Source: Undaria pinnatifida (Eukaryota > Sar > Phaeophyceae > Laminariales > Alariaceae). Taken from it: a DNA stretch of 64,000 nt. The notes under the pieces are model-generated. The model was not told the origin of the DNA and searched no databases. It worked only from the letters and a program-made list of their open reading frames with translations. The stretch spans positions 15,554,158 to 15,618,157 of the forward strand of contig JABAKD010000026.1 in assembly GCA_012845835.1 (NCBI GenBank), in the 5' to 3' direction. Shown here in pieces: positions 1-12,646 of this stretch. The number at the start of each line of letters is the position of its first letter. Positions within the stretch are counted from its first letter, which is position 1. The position numbers were made by a program, and so were the translations under genes.

Positions 1-66
1 TCCAAGGCCGGCGTACCGCTGAATAACTGCGCTGGAAGAAAAACAAGCTCGTTCTGGTGTAGGAAC
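1..66 (-). CDS. Gene B exon 11: typical LRR, cut by window edge
   Basis: 66 nt visible of an expected 72. Core FLHQNELVFLPAQLFSGTP. Acceptor TCAG at positions 67-68; the donor lies outside the window. GTP subtype. It shows that the LRR array continues to the left. Confidence 0.85.
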
Positions 67-1718
67 CTGAACCAGCACACGCGGGAGAAGACGCATTAGA
101 CGCGGTGAAAAGAAAACTCCCAACATAATTTGCACCATTCGCCGGAACGCGTGACATAATTGCACACATGAGTCTAACCGCGCGGGGATCAGTGAGTTGC
201 GTGTTTTTCGGACATTGCAATATGCTCCTGTTTGAAAGTCAACGAGCGCCGTCTTGGGGGCAGTGAAGGCCTCCGTTGTTTTTTTCCGGCTATTCGATTT
301 CTATGAAGAACAGAATACCTCGTAGCCCCGAACAGGTATGGTTTCGAGTATGAAAATAATCCCGTGGTCCAATAGATGGCAAACAACAATTATTGAAAAA
401 ACCTAAGACATTGCATACATAATGAACTTGCTAAAAGTTGGCTACTAAGCGAAGGTAGTGCTAGGTATGAGGGTACAGTGAGTGTCTGATAGACAGGCCG
501 TGATGGTATCAAAGTGCTAACTCTATAGAAACACGTCTCCCTGAAATCGCTCCCTACCGTAAAGCTAGCATACTTTAGAAGTATAGTACAATTAACATCT
601 TGGGGTTGCGGTGCGGAGCGCTCAATTATTTTGTGCGACATCATGGGTAATGCAGGATCCGGGACAAACCAGACAGAAGAGATCCCAGTATGTTTTTCGT
701 ATCTGCACCAGTTGCGGTACTACGAAGTTCGGTGCCGTCCGCTACCGAATACCTTTGTGTAGGAACGAGTGAAGGCCGGACCATTCCAACTACCCAATAG
801 TCGTTGGTTTGTGGTTCCGTCAAGATAGCGGTATCTCGAGCACGCCTTAGGCCAACACGCCGTCAAGGTTGGTGAGCTGTCATCGGCCGTAAGACGCGTA
901 GGTAGGTCAACACCACCGTCCGTCATCAGAGCTACTATAAGAGGGTTGCTCCATATTCTCCATCGGGATATGGACCGCTCGTCTGCGTGGTTCAACACCT
1001 TGCTAAATACAAGGCCTGAAAAGATAGGTTTCCTCCCTCCCTGCCGTGATGCATAGTCTTGAACCAGTTCAATGCCGGCGTTGCATCGTTTTGAAACAGA
1101 TCAAAGTGCACATGCTTGAACCATATGCACGCTTACGTCCGAACCGCAGCAACCCAAGTTTTATAACTCGACCCTCCCTCCTATACCGACCTTCGACCGC
1201 AGCTGGACCGAGAGGCCCATGGTCGATGGCATGGCACGTCCCCGTGTGTTAACGCGCGGATTCACATTATACGCAAACGGTTAATGTGGAACTCCCTGAT
1301 AACGTGTGTTCAACCAATCCATGCGCGGTACAATGCCCATTGATACCACCACAGCGTGACATACCGTACAGTATCATGCAGCGTAGCCTTGGTGTTTGGA
1401 CATGTTTTATGGTTTTGGTGTGCCCGTTTTCGGTCGCCAAGGTCTGCGATGGGCAAGATGAGGGCGCCTTGGCCGACTGGGTTCACTTCAAACAGTTCAT
1501 ATTCAAAAATCTATCAAACTCCATGTCGGCTGGCGGCACTCCTAACCAACAAGCTCAGCTCCAGCACCTTTTTCAAACCTCTATGCGTCCAGCAAACACC
1601 GGACGTGAATGGTAAGGGTTGGTGCTCTACTCCGTCGAAGAGATCAAACCGTCGGAAGCGACGAACGTTTACTTTTGTTATTCGACGATTGGATGCGAAA
1701 GAAACATGTTCAACTCAC
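67..1718. other. Gene B intron; contains a possible LRR exon relic
   Basis: Intron between LRR exons 10 and 11. Around 1615-1668 (minus strand) an open stretch reads FRRFDLFDGVEHQPLP, like the second half of an LRR, but without a usable donor. Nothing else recognised; the open frames here do not look like genes. Confidence 0.4.
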
Positions 1719-1778
1719 AACTCCCATAGTTTGTCCAGACCGTCGAAGGTGTCCGCTTCAATCGAGGTCAGCTCCGTT
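1719..1778 (-). CDS. Gene B exon 10: shortened LRR (60 nt)
   Basis: Codes only 20 residues, core TELTSIEADTFDGLDKLWE. Phase 2/2, acceptor TACAG, donor GTGAGT. The first four residues of the standard unit (the xLxx before Asn) are missing, so the predicted beta strand is truncated. The deletion is a multiple of three and both split codons still rejoin to Leu. It may be a functional variant or a decaying exon. Confidence 0.7.
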
Positions 1779-2275
1779 CTGTAAAGGCGCCTATTGGTCG
1801 CACACAAGCAATAAAACATAAAGGGAAACCATGTCAGTAGTTCCCCCCTTTGGCATTCCCATCGTAACAGAAGTGTGCGCGTTAGGGACAACACCGTGGT
1901 GGTTTATAGATGCTTCCGCCAAACCAAACGCGCCAACTCCTTTCCTCGCGTGCGGTTTGGCATTGTACACATTGGCGCACATGAAGAGCTGACAAGAGGC
2001 CGACCGGGCACACCCTCTGCGAACAAATTTAGTGCCGTAGGGTATACGTATTACCCGGTACAAGCAGCCTGCTGTAAGGGTTCACCGAAATGCTGCAAGG
2101 CTACTCGCTCGAAGAGCTCCACACGTTCGTATATAAAGCGCAGAATCAAACCTTTGACGCGCGCGGCCGGACCCCCATGGCGACGACGACGAATATTGGT
2201 TAGTTTTCGGACAGTATACAGTTGAATGCGGGATGAAATATTGCATGGCCTAGGCCTGGAAAGGAAACAAACCCA

Positions 2276-2301
2276 AGTTGACTTGACTTGACTTGACTTG
2301 G
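2276..2301. repeat. TTGAC microsatellite
   Basis: Four to five perfect copies of the pentanucleotide TTGAC. Confidence 0.9.
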
Positions 2302-2399
2302 CTAGAAAAAAACAAGATCTCCAGCAATATTGTTGGGTTAGTCTATGATTTTGTCAAAACCTGGTTAGTCTATAGTACAGCGGGCGTCTTGAGATCACC

Positions 2400-2465
2400 A
2401 TGAAGGCACGTCCCTATGACCGATCCCACACAATGAAGGCACGTCCCTATGACCCATCCCACCCT
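2400..2465. repeat. 33-bp tandem duplication
   Basis: Two adjacent, nearly identical 33-bp units beginning ATGAAGGCACGTCCCTATGA. Confidence 0.9.
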
Positions 2466-2850
2466 AGTGGTATAGAGGGAATGCCACTGATGGCACAGGC
2501 TGGGACGGCATCGCGAAGATTTTCCGGGATAAATCCTATTCTTCGGACAACGTACTAACCAAACGCCGATCCTTCCATGGAAGCAGGCCCTTCTGCGGAG
2601 ACCAATTTGCATTATAATTTCTCATACCTCTGATACTTCAACCGGCCATGAAGTAGATGCCTCTCACAACGCAAGCATTCATCTCTTGTACCACATCTAA
2701 CTGGTTTCCATCCGTTTCGCGCTTGACCCCCAACCGTTGTATCAGGGTGGGTGACTGCAAGCTACCAACTTCATTTGTAAACCAATCCTGACGGCTTCCA
2801 GATATGTTTCCTGGGAAGATTTACAGCCCAAGTCTCGGAAAGCACAAGGT

Positions 2851-2955
2851 GCACATGTACACCTGTACACTTGTACACTTGTACATATGTACACCAGTAC
2901 ACCTGTACACCAATACACCTGTTTATCTGTACACCTACACCTATACACTGTACAA
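2851..2955. repeat. GTACAC-based degenerate minisatellite
   Basis: Repeated GTACACnTGTACAC units with point changes; self-complementary GTAC cores could form hairpins. Confidence 0.85.
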
Positions 2956-3839
2956 CGCGTGAATGACGGAACACTTACAATTGTTGGAGAGACGTGAGTC
3001 GACTGAACGTGCTTTCCGGCAGGGTAGACAGCGGGTTAACTTGAAGCCCCCTATGGAAGGGAGACAGCCGACAACAGACAATTCGGGCAAACCACGGAGT
3101 AACACGTGAGTACACAAAGGTGGGGCAGCTTTACTGGGGGGCAATGCATGCGGCGTAAACAGGTTTTGCCACCCATTGGCAAGACATACGGAAAATATTT
3201 CGAACTTCCGATCCCCGGGGTACCACACACAGCCAAGAATTGCTGACCAGCGCTAAACATCGATCGCTACGGGGGTGAGATCACCTATGTCGCTATGTCG
3301 AGGTGGTGCCCGTGACCTCTACCCATTTGGTGTTCAACCCTTTTTGCCTTTCTGATACAGGCACCCGCGCCATCACGCTGATTGATGTGCATCGCCAAAC
3401 ACAATTATTCGTGTTCCGGGTTCCAGCAACGTGTAGGCTCAAAGCGCACGTGTGGCCAACGCTAGTGGTAGAAATGTGGGTACCTCTCTAACTGTACCTT
3501 CAAAATAACTCTCAGGTATTCAATGCAGAGGATAATTTCGATATTTCTGAGGTTCCAAACTTGAGGTGCTTATTCTACTGGCCGGAATCGAATTCAATCG
3601 ACTCCTACAAACGTGGTTCGTCCCACCCGACGAACAACGCCCTTCGGCTGGGTTGCAACTGAGAGAATAAAAAAACAGCACAAAGTGTTTTCAATGGTAT
3701 TGGCGGCGTCCTCAGTTGAGGAGCGGGTCGATTGCCAAAACCCCCGACGGCCTGAAATTACCACTGGTACTTCTATCGCAACACCCGTCCGTATCGCTTA
3801 AACCGTACCAGTTCGAATATTGGAGAAGGAACCACTCAC

Positions 3840-3911
3840 AGATACTGCAGCGAAGTCAGTTCTTGGAAGGTGTTGGCCGGCACCGTGGAAAGTTCGTTGT
3901 ATTCTAGGTCT
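3840..3911 (-). CDS. Gene B exon 9: typical LRR (72 nt)
   Basis: Core DLEYNELSTVPANTFQEL. Phase 2/2, acceptor GCAG, donor GTGAGT. The usual I/L before Phe is Thr and the Asp is Gln, but Asn, Leu and Phe positions are kept. Confidence 0.9.
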
Positions 3912-4991
3912 CTGCGAGATCGGCAAAAAAAAGGCGAGAGAGAAAATCTGAGCATGCGACGCACAATCGTTTACTACGTCGGGATGTGTAGTGTGTCTAG
4001 ATCGTTATTGTGGCGATTCTTGTCAAACTAGTTTTTGTACAATTTAAAAAAAAACAATACGAAGACAGGATTTATGTACACGTGTATCCGAGAACATTTA
4101 CTATGGTTGGAATTTACCCAAAGTTTAAGTTTGAGCGGCACTCTATCCGCACTCTAGCTAGGTAGTATTTCCTTGTTTTTTGGCAGATCGCCAGCGTAGT
4201 TCGATCCAAAGATCCTATTCGTTCTCCCGTATTGGAACTTCAAGAAAGGAAATTTAATGATTTTAACAACCATAACTCACAGAAATCCTGAATATAATAT
4301 GAGCAAAGTAGACATCGAAACAACACGCCCGCGTGTGATTGAAATCGCTTTTGCGTGCCGACTGCGTAATCCTCGGTAGGGCGTTTCGTTGATTCAACAC
4401 AATCAGGCGATGATACAATCAATAGGTCGATAACCTTTGTGGAGTGCGGCTTGCTATCCCCTGAATGCCTGACCCAACGGGGCCTATCCTCCGTAACGAC
4501 CTATAAAATGGCCAAATAACAGCAGCTGGTACACAACAACTAACGAACCTATACCTTCATCAAAATTTCGGAGGAGGTTTACCGGATAGATCGAGCATGT
4601 AGCATGTGCGTGTTGGGGAGCACTAGGTCTATTCTACGACATGCCGCCCGCTCCAATCAGCGACTGACACACTTGCAGCAATCACTTTGTCCGTACTTGC
4701 GAACCAAAGAAAGAGTTGTATCGAGAATGGCGGACAGCGGTGGGCTCGAGTGACGCCACCTTGTTAAACGTTTTGGGAATGAGGAAACGTATGCCCTAAA
4801 GATGCGCCTTCACAGCCAAGTTTCATAACACTGAAATTCCCAGCTTTCAGAGAGTGAACTATGCAGAGCAGAAGGCTGGCGTGTTGATTTTGAAAGTCCT
4901 TCATCACCCAACCATCGTCCTGTCAACGCCGCCTTAGGATTGGAACGGCTTAAGACAATGACGCGTCGGGGCAACCGTGTTTTTCGCTCAC
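3912..4991. other. Gene B intron, nothing recognised
   Basis: 1.08 kb between LRR exons 8 and 9. AT-richer near 4030-4060 and 4240-4320; no repeats or gene-like frames seen. Confidence 0.5.
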
Positions 4992-5063
4992 AAGTGCTCC
5001 AAACCGGGTGTGCCATCGAAGATCCCCTCCTCCAGGGTGGACAAGTCATTGAACGAGATTTTC
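4992..5063 (-). CDS. Gene B exon 8: typical LRR, GTP subtype (72 nt)
   Basis: Core KISFNDLSTLEEGIFDGTPG. Phase 2/2, acceptor ACAG, donor GTGAGC. It belongs to the subset with G-T-P in place of G-L after the conserved Phe-Asp. Confidence 0.92.
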
Positions 5064-6090
5064 CTGTTGGCGATGGACAGCGGAGAATATAACGTTGGGC
5101 ATTGACACGTTGTACAGACAGACATTTTGATGGGGGCACGCTTTTTCGGATATGATGACCCATAATTATTGTGCCATATTACTTACATTGCTTACTAAAG
5201 GATAAGGCGATTGTGATTAACGACCGAGTGCATCCCGGTAAACAGTTTTCCATGATCTATATAAAACTGCCAACAAAAGTGAATGGCGTTAATGATATCG
5301 TGACTTAGCGTCATCGGGTTAAGCACAACCGGCCGCAAACAAAAGAAAATATGAAAAGTTCCGCAGCTATAGTCTAGCACTCGCGTCTACCATTAGGGTG
5401 TACCCCCTTGTTGTCTTACGCTCCTTGCTTGAGGTGGTCCACGACCCGTCCCAAAACACATGACTGATTTAAAAATAAATCTATCACCTCGTCGGCCTGG
5501 TACGTAAGTCCAATCACATCGAAAAGGACATACCGTATCTCCCACGAGTACTAGGCAATTGTTCGGTTGAGGAAACGTGTCCATCAGAACTAGCCTCGGC
5601 CAAAATGTGCTTTGGCTGCGGTACGTATGGCATCAATGAATGATTCCGGTTTGGCCGTAAGGGAATCGGTAAAAGATCGTTCGACACGTATCCCCCTTGT
5701 GGGCGTCGGTTGAACGAATGACGTCAAAAACCGACGAGTTTGCTAGGTATTCAATTTTTCGGAGGGATGCTGTTTTATAGCGATACCGACTTTCGTTTAA
5801 AGGGTCGACTTTGTCAAAACGAAATAGCCTGTTGTGGAACCATCTCCCGGCCGTGCCTCCTGAAATATGGTGCCCTCGCCCCCCCGATTCGATAGTTCGA
5901 TATTCCTTCGTAAGATAAACCGTGTACGAACGTCAACCATTTTAATGACATCCTTGGTCGGATCGGGCAGCCATGAAGAGTTTGTCAATGAAAAGGGTCA
6001 TTTTGGCACGGTGGGGGCTCGTAGCTTTGGACGACTAATTTGCTATATACAATATGTTGTTTCAAAAACCCTTTTGCACCCCCACGTGTC

Positions 6091-6252
6091 CTCCCTCTCT
6101 CCCCCTCCCACCCCCCCGTCCCCCCTCCCCCCTCCCTCCACCCTTCCTCCCCGCTCCCCCCTCCCTCCATTCCTCCCCCCTCCCCCCTCCCCCCTCCCTC
6201 CCCCTCCCCCATGCCCCTTCCCCCCTCCCCCTCCCCCCTCCCTCTTTCTCCC
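6091..6252. repeat. CCTCCCC polypyrimidine low-complexity tract
   Basis: Almost pure C with scattered T; encodes meaningless Pro/Ser-rich frames on plus and Gly-rich frames on minus. It is the C-rich part of the dispersed repeat family described at 19488-23540. Confidence 0.9.
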
Positions 6253-6360
6253 TGTTGACCCTGATAGCTACACTGTAGTTCCTAGGGGAGTCGCCGACCT
6301 ATATCCTTAACGAGGAACACACACCGTGCGCGATCGGAGTATCACCCACAGCTTGCAAAG
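6250..6360 (-). repeat. Fragment of dispersed repeat family (reverse copy)
   Basis: Shares CTGTTGACCCTGATAG, the following CCGACCTATATCCTT and the AGCTTGCAAAGAT block with the copies near 23340-23470. Confidence 0.75.
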
Positions 6361-6745
6361 ATCAGGCAGCAGGTGCATCTACCTCTTTACCGTGGTGCGC
6401 ACTCATTCAACCGACCAGTGCTACATTGAGATCTCGATTCCCCCCCCACCATCACACGCCTCTTCCGTAACTATTAATAGTCGACTCAGGCACACGCTAC
6501 GGTAGAGGTACAATACCATTTTAATACGGTTATGAGCCTCGTCACTACTTCGCCCGAAGCATTTAAATTTCAATCAGCATGAATGTTCAGCCAGGCGGAC
6601 AAACGTGTCTCCGGTCGGGCGCTTGAATCAATAATCGAGAATTACAAAACGCGAACAAGGCTTTCCGGTGATTGGGGATTGAGGAGTTACAACATGCAGA
6701 AACTAGTGTAGGTGAGAAGTGCAACATGCCTTCGTCATCACTTAC

Positions 6746-6817
6746 AGCCACGTGAGGGATGGCAGACCGTCGAAAATGCCTTCCGGCAAGGAGCTCAGAG
6801 AGTTCGTCCGAAGATTC
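6746..6817 (-). CDS. Gene B exon 7: typical LRR (72 nt)
   Basis: Core NLRTNSLSSLPEGIFDGL, almost the consensus of the whole set. Phase 2/2, acceptor CCAG, donor GTAAGT. Confidence 0.92.
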
Positions 6818-7925
6818 CTGGTTGGTCGCGGTGATAAAGAGAGACCATTAACGTTATCAGTGGTGGGAAAAACGTGAGCTTGTCACTGGTGTTTGCGGGG
6901 GCGATAGTGACCGCTAGATACGCACACACCCATTTAACTTTGATGTTCCGTTACCAAGGGTATGGCGCGCATGAACACAAAAAAAATGAACTGTTCCAAC
7001 AAAAGAATACATTTGATCATGGACGGGAAGGTGGTATATACGTAAAAGGCCGTGAGAGGCAATCTTGCTCAACTGAGTTGTTCACGCCGGGAACGTAACC
7101 AGTACCGCCGAGATGCCCCGCGCCGGCAGGGTCTGAGCGTGACGAGTAAGTCGGTAGGACAAACGCTCGCCCTGCCATCAACTTCCTCGCGAAGAACCAA
7201 TGAGTGACCGCATAGTACTCGTTAGATGCCTGTACACATCTCACCCTGTTCATATCACAGCGTGGAACATGTCATATTCCTTAATACACTCACGCTGTTC
7301 ATGATCACAGGGGGGAGTTCCCGAAAATTACCTTCTTCATGAGCGCGTACACAACCGGCGACATGCGCGAACGAAGCATTTCATTAAACTTGTGAAAATG
7401 AATTCACACGGCATCTTCGCATTCTGAAGGCCGGAGTGAGCTGCTACATGTGTCAAAAGAGGACTGGACCTGTATGTGTAAGACAAATGGTGACGGTGTA
7501 CAGATACTTGTTGCAAGGACGAAGCATCTAACCAACCCCCGCCCGCCTCGTACCGAACAACATAGCTGTTTTACAGCTGAGTCATCCCACGGTAGGGGTT
7601 GCAGTTGTAATATTGATCCAAAACGTCCCTTGGGCGATTGAACACTTCATGTAAGGAACTGCCGGCTAATGAAGAAATTTTGCACAAGTACACATTTGTT
7701 GAGGCCTGAGGCATAGGCGCTTGGTCGGGTTGTGCGAACGAATTCCTTCGACAATAATTTTTCAGTGTGATATTGAGCTCCTCATGTGTAGATCTAACGG
7801 ACTTTCTGGTGCACTCCTACTGTGGGATGGCTCATACGTTGTGGTGGATTGAGTTCAATAGAAAAGGCGATTCTCGGATGATGTTCACGCAGTCAAGGCC
7901 CGATCTTGACTCGGTTGTCGCTCAC
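6818..7925. other. Gene B intron; repeat end near 7700-7790
   Basis: 1.1 kb. Around 7700-7790 it shares GCGCTTGGTCGGGTTGTGCG, a CCTTCGA block and TTGAGCTCCTCATGT with 41405-41492, a diverged dispersed repeat. Otherwise nothing recognised. Confidence 0.5.
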
Positions 7926-7997
7926 AGTTCTTGCAGAGATGCCAGGCCCGTGAAGACGCCAGACGGCAGGAAGTCCATCCAGTTCTCGTGCAGGTGT
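7926..7997 (-). CDS. Gene B exon 6: typical LRR (72 nt)
   Basis: Core HLHENWMDFLPSGVFTGL followed by ASLQEL across the junction. Phase 2/2, acceptor TTAG, donor GTGAGC. The Asn and LPxGVF positions are conserved. Confidence 0.9.
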
Positions 7998-9123
7998 CTA
8001 ACTCAAATTATCACAGCCGGAACATTCATCACCAGCGAAACCAAGGGATGCGCGGTGGATGGTGGTGTTTCGGCCACAGGCACATGATTTTAGCAAAGTT
8101 CCATTATTTGAATACGGTTTCAACTATTTTGCACGACGCACGTTCTACTCGGTTTTGATTCGGTCGCGGCAATTGATGGTGTTTTGTTATGACAACCAAG
8201 CCTACGCCATGTGGAAGGGTATTCTCGTTTACCTACCCAGGTTTAAATCTACTCGCACGAGCGGGTCTGTACCTCACATGAACTAAGATATTTACGGCGA
8301 TAATTCGGGTGCCGTTCAGCTTAACATTCCCATTGCGAATTTCATTGCAAACTTAACCAAAACGGCACTTAAGAAGGAAAACGGAGCAAGGGCGTCATGC
8401 GCCCAAGTGACCCGAGCAACCGCACTAGATGATCAACACCCACCGCTACCGTAGGCTTGATTTGACAAACGCCACGGCAGATAGATTTCACGACAGATAG
8501 GTTTCAAGAATGCGACACCTGCTTTACGATAGAGGTATAAGTGCGTGTCGGCCAAAAGTTTTACTTTTGCGGCTGGGGCTTTTTAACTGAAGGATCTAGT
8601 CTATAATCATCGAAATGCCATTCGCGGTACACTCTTGACACGCAAGCTGCATATTGCACTAACGAGCCTCGGATTGAGCTGTCACGTTTCTCACCGTCAG
8701 CAAATGGACGAGGTGAACAGCGCATACTACCTGACAAGTGAGGTCTACGAAAAATATGGTGCTTTGGTGTCAGCTCCTGCCTTGGGAGCAAGCGTGTGCA
8801 GTAACGACCTACCTGGTATAAATGAGGTGACAACACTATAACCTCCACGATCACCTCCATAAGAAAAGCAGGTGCCACACCTAAGCTTCCGGGGCAGTGT
8901 TTAACGTACAATTGGCCTCCGACCAACCGTACGTGGCTGTTCCGTTCTGAATTCTTTGACGAAAATCGCGCATGAGCCCAAACTTCCCTAGGCAACACGA
9001 CAAATTTCACACAGGCAAAATTCCCCACCGTTAACTGGCGGTCGTCCTTCCATCTAACCACATGGACAAAAGACTGAGTTTTTTCTCTCGATCTCATTTC
9101 TGCGGCGGTTTCGCCTCGCTCAC
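7998..9123. other. Gene B intron, no element recognised
   Basis: 1.13 kb. A relaxed copy of the recurrent palindrome (CTCGCACGAGCGGGTCTGTACC) lies near 8252. A 203-codon open frame on the minus strand at 8561-9172 overlaps exon 5 in another frame and has no recognisable domain; I treat it as chance. Confidence 0.5.
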
Positions 9124-9192
9124 AGTTTCTCCACGGACGAGGCGCCCTTGAAGTTTCCGTCCACAAGGACAAGGGAGTTGTCAGAAAGTGTC
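9124..9192 (-). CDS. Gene B exon 5: LRR one residue short (69 nt)
   Basis: Core TLSDNSLVLVDGNFKGASSV. Phase 2 on both sides, acceptor GCAG, donor GTGAGC. It is one codon shorter than the standard exon: the deletion lies between the LxxL position and the conserved Phe, and the LP motif is replaced by LVLVDG. Still in frame. Confidence 0.8.
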
Positions 9193-10215
9193 CTGCGACG
9201 CAATATAGTGCAGAGGTTTACGCCGTTAGAGAGTTCCAGCTATCAAATAGACTTATCCATAGTGAGGTACTGTTCGCCCCGCAGATACTGAATTTCCACA
9301 GAAAAGTTCGGGGGATCGGGGCCATCTCCATTTTGTCATGAACATCGTGAGGTGATCCCAAAACCTGCACGCCATTCCTAAATGGACCCAATATGTTACT
9401 GGCCGAAGCAGGTTTGCCACCAGTTTTTATGCAAATTGCTCACATCGGCCCGGCGATTTAACCCACTGTACATCAGCTACGATACTAGCTTGATCGAGCG
9501 GGACTGTTGTCGTCACTTTCGGAGTGTGTGTGTAGAGCTGCCTGTACGCAGTATACGTCCCAAAACCCGGCTGGTTGTCGAGGGTACTGCGGGTGGTTTA
9601 CACCGGTTGGGCGCGGGCTCGCGGCAGAAGCTACCCAGCATCCGTGGAATAATTATTACAGTTCGTACGAAAAACGTTCCTTGAAAAACTTGGCCATGGA
9701 TTCTTCATCGGATGGGGCGAAGTTTCTTCTCAAAATCGATTTCTGTGGCAGGGTGGACGGGAACCTCCGAAAACATTTTCATTGCCCTTGTCGTAACAGT
9801 GGACTGTGTTCTGTGTCGACGCAAAACATTCGGCTGTTAAATTCACCGTAGGTCCAGACATACCGTATTTCGATGCACACACTGTCACCCTTCCAACCAC
9901 GAGAAAAGACGTCAACCCCAAAGCCTATTGTAAGCGGGGTGGCTTGGTCATCCACCGTAACTTTTCATTGCGCGCCCGAGTAACCCTGTACCTCGATGAA
10001 AAAACACTCAAAGGCTAATGCTGTTACGCGCAGAGCAGCCAACCACTCCATCCCGGCATCATGTCGAAAATGACAAAGCACAAAAACGTTTTATGACCGT
10101 AATGGAGCAGGCCGGTTACTCGCTTGAAAACCCTTTGTAAAGCACACAAATGTTCCGCATGTGACCCCTATACCGTAGCTCAGGTCCAAGGCGATTGGTT
10201 TCTCCCATTACTTAC
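9193..10215. other. Gene B intron, nothing recognised
   Basis: 1.02 kb between LRR exons 4 and 5; no repeats or convincing coding signal. Confidence 0.5.
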
Positions 10216-10287
10216 AGGTTTAAAAGTGCGTCGAACCCATCGAACAGGTCAAGCGGCAGCGTCGTGAGCTGATTGTTGTCAAGTTCC
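10216..10287 (-). CDS. Gene B exon 4: typical LRR (72 nt)
   Basis: One complete 24-residue LRR, core ELDNNQLTTLPLDLFDGF. Phase 2 on both sides, acceptor CCCAG, donor GTAAGT. It matches LxLxxNxLxxLPxxIFDG at every structural position. Confidence 0.9.
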
Positions 10288-12646
10288 CTGGGTAGGCAAG
10301 GACATCGTTGAAATGGAAACGAAACCATTGGCCGTGAACGGAAGGAGGGATTGACATATTCGTTATAGATTTTTTCCCCTACTTACGTCGTACGAAGAAT
10401 CCCTTCATTTCCCCCGAAGGACCGATTTCAAAAATATTTGGAATATACCGCAAACCACACGCTTCGCGCCTACCCCTCCAAGCATTGAAATCGTATGATA
10501 TATGCCAGTGCAAGCAAATTTCAAAACCGACCAGAGACATACAAACTACCATGTAGGTGATATCATCCTATTCGTCAACGAGTTATCTGTGCAAAAGCTC
10601 CAATTCATATATAGTCACCAAGTCTCGATGAGCCCCTCCCCTCCCGTCTCCCGCCTCCACCAGTATCCATCGTCGTAGACCTAGCACCACGCGTGCAGTA
10701 AGCTCGCATATATTTGTTCGACCTAACATTGTTTAAACATGCCCTTCCTCCCCCCCCCCCCCCCCCCCCCCCCCTCTCACCACGAACCACTTTGCCCTCC
10801 CCTCACCGGCCACACAGTACTTCACGTACAACTGTGGTGCGTTCCACAACTTTCAGATGTGTCTAACTCACGAAAGTCGTTTCGTAGGCTCTGTGCACGG
10901 ATTGATTAACAGCACACTGTTGACCCTGGTATAAGCTACCAAGGAGGAGCAAGGCTATGGTACGGGGAGGACCCCTTTCTCTGTACTGGGTTCAAGCCAC
11001 TCGCACCACTGATTCTGTACCACACCTATACAATTTTTTTCCCGTTTTTCGGTGAAGCGTAGGTTACCTTTCCGATGCGAACTTGTATCGCAAGACAAAG
11101 TCAGCACGAAAGCCCGAAGGAACTGGAGGGTCACGAGCGCCAGTGACCGCGACGAGCCGCTCTAAACGAATACCCGGTCTTGGTGACCCCCTTACGGTAG
11201 CCTCGGCCTAAAGGGAATCGAGCACGATCTATATCCTTCATTAGGACGCACACCGAGTAAAACGCGCGATCCGAGGATCACACACACAAGTGGCAAAGAT
11301 GGGTTCCGACGACAGCTTCAATATCGGGGTTGGATTGTAGGTGAAGTTTGTAGCATATACTTGAAAACAAGCTTGTCGCGCTTATGCTGTGAGGTCAAAT
11401 ACTTGACTAAAGATTCCTTTTTGCAATCCGTTACATACGATGTCGCCTTACTACTAAGGTGGAGCCCCAGCGAAGGGGCTTTAAACGACAAATATCATCG
11501 CCTCTGATCTGTTGCGCTAACAAATACAGGTGCACGGCATCCATAATTGATACTGCTACTTACATACACACGTGAAAGAGTAGGCGTAGTGTATTAGCCA
11601 ACCGCGTGAACTGCATTCTACTAAGCTTGCCAGGACGAACCATGTTTGTGATACTATTTTTCAATTGGCCATACAACACGAAAACGATCGAGCCATGGTC
11701 TACACTTGCCTAGGAAATTCGCAAACTGGAGTTGAGGCATAAATGGGATGTAACTAGAGAGGTCCAACCAAAGAACCGAACAACAACGCTGTAGCAGGCC
11801 TTAAATTGGTGAACGGCACGTGGTACAACGACTGCAGTATTAACGGCCTCATACCTGAATAGCACCGCAATCAAGCCCGTTGTACCATTGCGCAGATAAC
11901 GGCGGTTCTCCGTTTAACCTCGAAACCGGTATTACGGTACTACGCCGGGACTGGACCTTCGACAAGGCCATCATAGGGGGGGGGTACCCGGTTTCGCCCT
12001 TGTTTCGGTGACGCCCCCAGTGACCAGCGTCTGTACCTCCCACTGAAACAACGTCCTTATTTCCTTGGTGCACCGTACCTACTTTCCATGGCGGTGTCAT
12101 ATCTAAAACCATGCAAAAACATAGCTTAAAACCGCGAAGGTGCAGGGGGGGGGGGGTCACTCGCGAGAGTGATTCCAACCCACTGGGACGAGAAATACCC
12201 CAAACGTCACCCCCCCACCGGAGTCTTGTTCTTTTAATCAGCACAAATCGTGCACCCGGGCGACGAAACAAGTGTACACCCTTATATACGTTAGACGCCT
12301 GAATACCGTTTTTTTGTCTCACCCGTATCACCATGGTTCGCGCAAAAAGACGCACTTGTAGCCACTACGAAAAAAAAACAAATTTGTCCCATTTCACCTT
12401 TGCTGTTGGTGGGAGAACGCCGCACGAGGGGAGTATAGTGAAACGTGCGTCTTATCCAACCACTTGTTGTGATGGTGTTTGTCTATTGTGTAAACTTGCA
12501 ACACGCTCTGTTGGACGTCTCTCTCGTCTGCATTCGAAAAGGCGTTAATGCTTCATTTGCCACGGTATCGATCTGATGCCACTCCAAGACATAATAAAAA
12601 AACCCAACAACACGTCTCCAGTTATGAAAAGGGTTGGGACACTCAC
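10288..12646. other. Gene B intron with poly-C run and palindrome copies
   Basis: 2.36 kb. Holds a C25 run (10750-10774), a reverse fragment of the dispersed family at about 11221-11300, and copies of the recurrent palindrome near 10992 and at 12156. No gene recognised. Confidence 0.5.
10750..10774. repeat. Poly-C homopolymer, 25 nt
   Basis: Uninterrupted run of C flanked by C/T-rich sequence on both sides. Confidence 0.95.

Larger units (their letters stand above)
1779..3839. other. Gene B intron with small tandem repeats
   Basis: 2.06 kb. Holds the TTGAC tract (2276-2301), a 33-bp duplication (2400-2465) and a degenerate GTACAC minisatellite (2851-2955), listed separately. The rest shows nothing I recognise. 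Confidence 0.5.
5064..6745. other. Gene B intron with pyrimidine tract and repeat fragment
   Basis: 1.68 kb. Contains a long C/T-rich tract (6091-6252) joined to a reverse-oriented fragment (about 6250-6360) of the repeat family found at 19.5-23.5 and 35.5 kb. The remainder is unremarkable. Confidence 0.6.

Noticed and set aside
2851-2955. Regular short repeats as a CRISPR array
   Set aside because: Units are contiguous and degenerate with no spacers; the window is eukaryotic.
8561-9172. 203-codon minus-strand frame as a gene
   Set aside because: It overlaps LRR exon 5 of gene B in another frame, has no recognisable domain and no phase-compatible partners.
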